DNA from: RGIG9608 sp045602425
GTDB lineage: Bacteria; Bacteroidota; Bacteroidia; Bacteroidales; Paludibacteraceae
Direction: 5' to 3'
Assembly (NCBI GenBank): GCA_045602425.1
Contig: JAZSBO010000020.1
Span: 1-24,143, forward strand
Length of the DNA: 24,143 bases
The notes below the pieces were generated by a model. It was given only the letters and a program-made list of their open reading frames with translations. It was not told the DNA's origin and ran no database searches. The first letter of the stretch is position 1; each line of letters opens with the position of its first letter. The translations under genes were made by a program, and so were the position numbers. Below, piece by piece: positions 21,530 through 24,143 of the stretch.

Positions 21530-22561
21530 ATGCTTGACAAGGTTTTTTATATGAATCGTTGTATTGAACTTGCTCAGAAGGCAATAGGATATACTTCGCC
21601 AAATCCGATGGTAGGTGCGGTTATTGTAGCCAAAGAAAGAATTATAGGTGAGGGGTATCATCGTTGTTGTGGTGAGCCTCATGCCGAAGTTAATGCGATA
21701 GCTTCAGTGGCAGAAGGCGATTTACATCTTTTGCCACAATCTACTTTGTTTGTCAATCTCGAACCATGTTCGCATTATGGGAAAACGCCTCCTTGTGCCG
21801 ATTTAATTATCGAAAAAAAAATTCCACATGTTGTAGTAGGTAGTTTTGATCCATTTCCTGAAGTTTCTGGTCGAGGAATAAAACGTTTGCAAGATGCTGG
21901 TGTTTTTGTTGAAACGAATGTTTGCGAAAAGGAATGTAATGAACTAAATAAACGTTTTTTTACTTTTTATAAAAAAAAGCGCCCGTATATTTTTTTGAAA
22001 TGGGCACAATCGGAAGATGGATTTATGGGGAGGAAAGGTGAACGAGTTAGTTTTTCTACATCAAAAACATTGTCTTTAGTTCATCAAATGCGACACAACG
22101 AAGATGCTATTCTTGTTGGGACAAATACTGCAATAGAAGATAATCCTAGTTTGACGTGTCGTTTGGAGGATGGAAGAGATCCAATTCGTATGGTAATTGA
22201 TAGAACGATGCGAATTCCAGCAACGCATCATTTGTTTGATGGTAGTTGCCGAACGATTGTTTTTACAGAACAAGCTGTAGAATCAACAACAAATATAAAT
22301 TTTGAAAAATTGGATTTTTCGAAAGATATTCTTCCGCAGATAATGCAATTTTGTTACGAAAACAAAATAATGTCGCTTATCGTTGAAGGTGGGAGTGTTT
22401 TGCTTCAAACGTTTTTAGATAGAGGTTTGTATGATGAGTTGCGTGTAGAGGTTTCTCCACTGAAACTTTGCGAAGGAGTAGTTGCTCCTCGATGTGATTT
22501 TTCGTTAATGAAATGTGAAGAATGTGATGGAAATAAAATTTTTTGGAGGCGACAAGCATGA
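21530..22561 (+). CDS. ribD: Bifunctional riboflavin biosynthesis deaminase/reductase (RibD)
   Basis: RibD performs the second and third steps of riboflavin synthesis from GTP: deamination of the pyrimidine and NADPH reduction of the ribosyl side chain. The 343-residue protein has an N-terminal zinc deaminase domain with His51 and Glu53 (HAEVNAIA), Cys80 (EPCSHYGKTPP) and Cys89, and TSPNPMVGAVIV at 22-33. The C-terminal reductase domain carries KWAQSEDGFM, ILVGTNTAIEDNPSLTCR and VEGGS..LQTF. ATG 21530 is chosen because MLDKVFYMNRCIELAQ aligns end to end with the N terminus of E. coli RibD. The upstream TTG (21482) and ATG codons would run through the promoter and the terminator. With this start the mRNA is leaderless or nearly so. 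The stop overlaps the next ATG (ATGA). Confidence 0.95.
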   Translation: MLDKVFYMNRCIELAQKAIGYTSPNPMVGAVIVAKERIIGEGYHRCCGEPHAEVNAIASVAEGDLHLLPQSTLFVNLEPCSHYGKTPPCADLIIEKKIPHVVVGSFDPFPEVSGRGIKRLQDAGVFVETNVCEKECNELNKRFFTFYKKKRPYIFLKWAQSEDGFMGRKGERVSFSTSKTLSLVHQMRHNEDAILVGTNTAIEDNPSLTCRLEDGRDPIRMVIDRTMRIPATHHLFDGSCRTIVFTEQAVESTTNINFEKLDFSKDILPQIMQFCYENKIMSLIVEGGSVLLQTFLDRGLYDELRVEVSPLKLCEGVVAPRCDFSLMKCEECDGNKIFWRRQA

Positions 22562-24003
22562 GTGAATTTTTTTCAAATCTTTCGACATACATATTTTGGA
22601 TACTTTATATCTACATTATCATTTCGATAATTGTAGTTATTTTGCTTGAGAATCGAAATCCTGCAAAGTCGCTGATTTGGGTTTTAGTGCTAATCTTTTT
22701 GCCTATTGTTGGGATTGTTTTTTATGCATTTGTTGGGCAAGATTTTCGTAGAAGAAAGATTATTTCAAAGAAGAGTTTGCACCGTTTGAATGTGCATACG
22801 GATTTTGATTATTATCGTAATCGTGAGCAGGAAAAAGATACTTTGCCATTAGAAATAAAACACACGATAAAACTGCTTGAAAAGTGTGCGGAATCTCCTG
22901 TTTATGGTCAAAGCAAAATAGATATTTTTACTTCGGGGAAAGATACTTTTGATGCTATTTTTGCTGATATAGAATCTGCCAAAGAGCATATTCATGTGGA
23001 GTTTTATATTGTTGAACCGGACGAGATTGGATTCCGATTTCGCGATTTGTTGATAAAGAAAGCCAAAGAAGGGGTTCGTGTACGTTTTATTTATGATTAT
23101 TTGGGTGGTTTTGGGTTAAAGAAGAAATTTTTACAACCATTGAAAGCGGCTGGAATTTTTGTTCATGCTTTTATGCCAGCAATACCTTATATCAGTTTAA
23201 GCAAAGTAAATTATCGTAATCATCGGAAAATTGTTGTTGTTGATGGGCGTGTAGGTTATACGGGTGGAATGAATGTGGCAGATCGTTATGTCAAAGGCAA
23301 TAAACTTGGATTATGGCGCGACACTCAAGTGCGTTTCGAAGGTGCTGCAGTGTATGGTTTGCAAAATGCTTTTCTTATTGATTGGTTTTTTGTTTCGCAA
23401 AAACTTATTTCCGATTTAAAATATTATCCCAAACCAAAGGTTTTTAGCGAGTGGCAAAATTTGGTACAGATAGTTAGTTCGGGACCAGATACCGATTTCG
23501 AGAATGTGATGCAAGGAGTAATTTCGATGCTAAATTCTGCTCAAAAATATATTTACATTCATACGCCATATTTTTTGCCGACAGAAAGTATATTGTCTGC
23601 TTTGCAGATTGCAGGCCTCAGTGGAGTTGATGTTAAGTTGATGTTGCCAGAAAAATCGGATACACATCTTGCCCAAATGGCAACAAAGTCATATTTACTA
23701 CAAATACTCGAATCGGGTGTTCGAGTGTTTTTCTATAAAAAAGCATTTTTGCATAGTAAAGCTATTGTTGCTGACGATTTAGTTTCTACAGTAGGCTCTT
23801 CGAATATGGATTTTAGGAGCTATGAACAAAATTTTGAATTGAATGCTTTTATTTATGACGAAAAAACGGCAAAAACTTTAAGAGAGGCTTTTGAAAATGA
23901 TTTAAAACAATGTCGTGAGGTAACACTTGATGGTTGGAAACGTCGAAAGAAAAAAGAACGATTAAAAGATTCTATTGCACGGCTATTTAGTCCACTATTG
24001 TAA
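22558..24003 (+). CDS. cls: Cardiolipin synthase (ClsA type)
   Basis: Joins two phosphatidylglycerols into cardiolipin and glycerol at the inner membrane. The 481-residue protein has two N-terminal membrane segments (about 10-30 and 38-60, with LLENRNPAKSLIWVLVLIFLP typical of PLDc_N). Two phospholipase D domains follow, with HxKxxxxD motifs at His222 (HRKIVVVD, followed by GYTGGMN) and His399 (HSKAIVAD, followed by GSSNMDFRS). The C terminus is basic. ATG 22558 is preferred over the TTG at 22543; it overlaps the ribD TGA and has a GGAGG (22545-22549) 8 bases upstream, a Shine-Dalgarno-like site unusual for this genome. It is co-transcribed with ribD, and the pairing has no evident biochemical logic. 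Confidence 0.95.
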   Translation: MSEFFSNLSTYIFWILYIYIIISIIVVILLENRNPAKSLIWVLVLIFLPIVGIVFYAFVGQDFRRRKIISKKSLHRLNVHTDFDYYRNREQEKDTLPLEIKHTIKLLEKCAESPVYGQSKIDIFTSGKDTFDAIFADIESAKEHIHVEFYIVEPDEIGFRFRDLLIKKAKEGVRVRFIYDYLGGFGLKKKFLQPLKAAGIFVHAFMPAIPYISLSKVNYRNHRKIVVVDGRVGYTGGMNVADRYVKGNKLGLWRDTQVRFEGAAVYGLQNAFLIDWFFVSQKLISDLKYYPKPKVFSEWQNLVQIVSSGPDTDFENVMQGVISMLNSAQKYIYIHTPYFLPTESILSALQIAGLSGVDVKLMLPEKSDTHLAQMATKSYLLQILESGVRVFFYKKAFLHSKAIVADDLVSTVGSSNMDFRSYEQNFELNAFIYDEKTAKTLREAFENDLKQCREVTLDGWKRRKKKERLKDSIARLFSPLL

Positions 24004-24017
24004 AAAACTTTTTGTCA

Positions 24018-24049
24018 GTTGTCAAGAAGCTAAAAAAAACTTATTTTTG
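24018..24049 (+). promoter_or_regulatory. Promoter for tRNA-Pro
   Basis: GTTG (24018-24021, one mismatch to TTTG), 20-base spacer, TATTTTTG (24042-24049). It ends 17 bases before the mature tRNA 5' end. Confidence 0.55.
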
Positions 24050-24066
24050 CATTATTAAAATGAAAG

Positions 24067-24141
24067 CGGGATGTAGCTCAGCCCGGTTAGAGTACGCGTC
24101 TGGGGGGCGTGTGGTCGCTGGTTCGAATCCAGTCATCCCGA
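24067..24141 (+). tRNA. tRNA-Pro (anticodon GGG)
   Basis: A complete cloverleaf of 75 bases. Acceptor stem cgggatg pairs perfectly with catcccg, the D stem is gctc/gagt, and the T arm is gctgg-TTCGAAT-ccagt. The anticodon stem cgcgt/gcgtg holds loop CTGGGGG, giving anticodon GGG (reads CCC and CCU). The discriminator is A, followed by CT at the window edge, so CCA is not encoded. The anticodon stem has two wobble pairs. Confidence 0.93.
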
Positions 24142-24143
24142 CT

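Noticed and set aside
21434..21530. FMN riboswitch in front of ribD
   Set aside because: The space is taken by the M16 terminator and the ribD promoter, and the promoter ends 5 bases before the ATG, leaving no transcribed leader.
1..24143. Search for CRISPR arrays, insertion sequences, phage genes or integrase/attachment sites
   Set aside because: No regularly spaced direct repeats, transposase or integrase motifs were seen. The tRNA genes have no adjacent integrase or obvious duplicated tRNA 3' ends.

Overview
The window looks like chromosomal DNA of a Bacteroidales (Bacteroidota) species. The evidence is the AT-rich composition, a T9SS-type sorting tail on a subtilase, the long (607-residue) form of IspG, lipoproteins with Bacteroidota-like signal peptides, near absence of Shine-Dalgarno sites, and ten copies of the TAnnTTTG element (the Bacteroidota -7 promoter box) placed just upstream of genes or operons. 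I see no phage, transposase, integrase or CRISPR array. Most of the content is housekeeping, with one accessory array inside a long operon.

Layout, left to right. (1) 1-1024 (+): the 3' end of an unidentified gene overlapping nadA (quinolinate synthase, NAD synthesis). (2) 1025-3381 (-): a U32-family tRNA hydroxylase (TrhP-like) whose stop overlaps the start of a DUF6973-like lipoprotein. (3) 3480-4595 (+): dprA, divergent from the U32 gene. (4) 4596-5174: no protein gene, but a tRNA-Glu(CUC), its terminator, and a promoter followed by a roughly 200-nt rod-shaped RNA that looks like a 6S RNA. (5) 5175-6993 (+): two tandem paralogous PEGA-domain envelope proteins sharing an unidentified C-terminal domain. 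(6) 7034-17190 (-): nine genes in one direction with gaps of 14 bp or less, in transcription order ispG, four tandem paralogous lipoproteins (L4, L3, L2, L1), a secreted S8 subtilase with a T9SS tail, dCMP deaminase, an S41 C-terminal processing protease, and a chorismatase-like Rid-fold protein, ending in a bidirectional terminator. (7) 17333-18416: miaA, divergent from ispG, with a 54-residue rubredoxin gene convergent to it. (8) 18621-24003 (+): an M16 zinc protease with a heptamer repeat in its promoter, then ribD translationally coupled to a cardiolipin synthase. (9) A tRNA-Pro(GGG) at the right edge.

How they fit together: the housekeeping genes cover NAD, isoprenoid, riboflavin, dTMP-precursor and cardiolipin synthesis, tRNA modification (TrhP, MiaA) and DNA uptake or recombination (DprA). 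The divergent ispG/miaA pair links DMAPP supply to a DMAPP-using tRNA modification. The least ordinary part is 10.2-15.4 kb. The four lipoprotein paralogues are mosaics of one another, consistent with repeated recombination, and the 5' end of the subtilase gene and its upstream junction are duplicated in front of lipoprotein L2. I found no recognisable defence system or other known novel system. The lipoprotein/subtilase array and the 6S-like RNA are the best leads.
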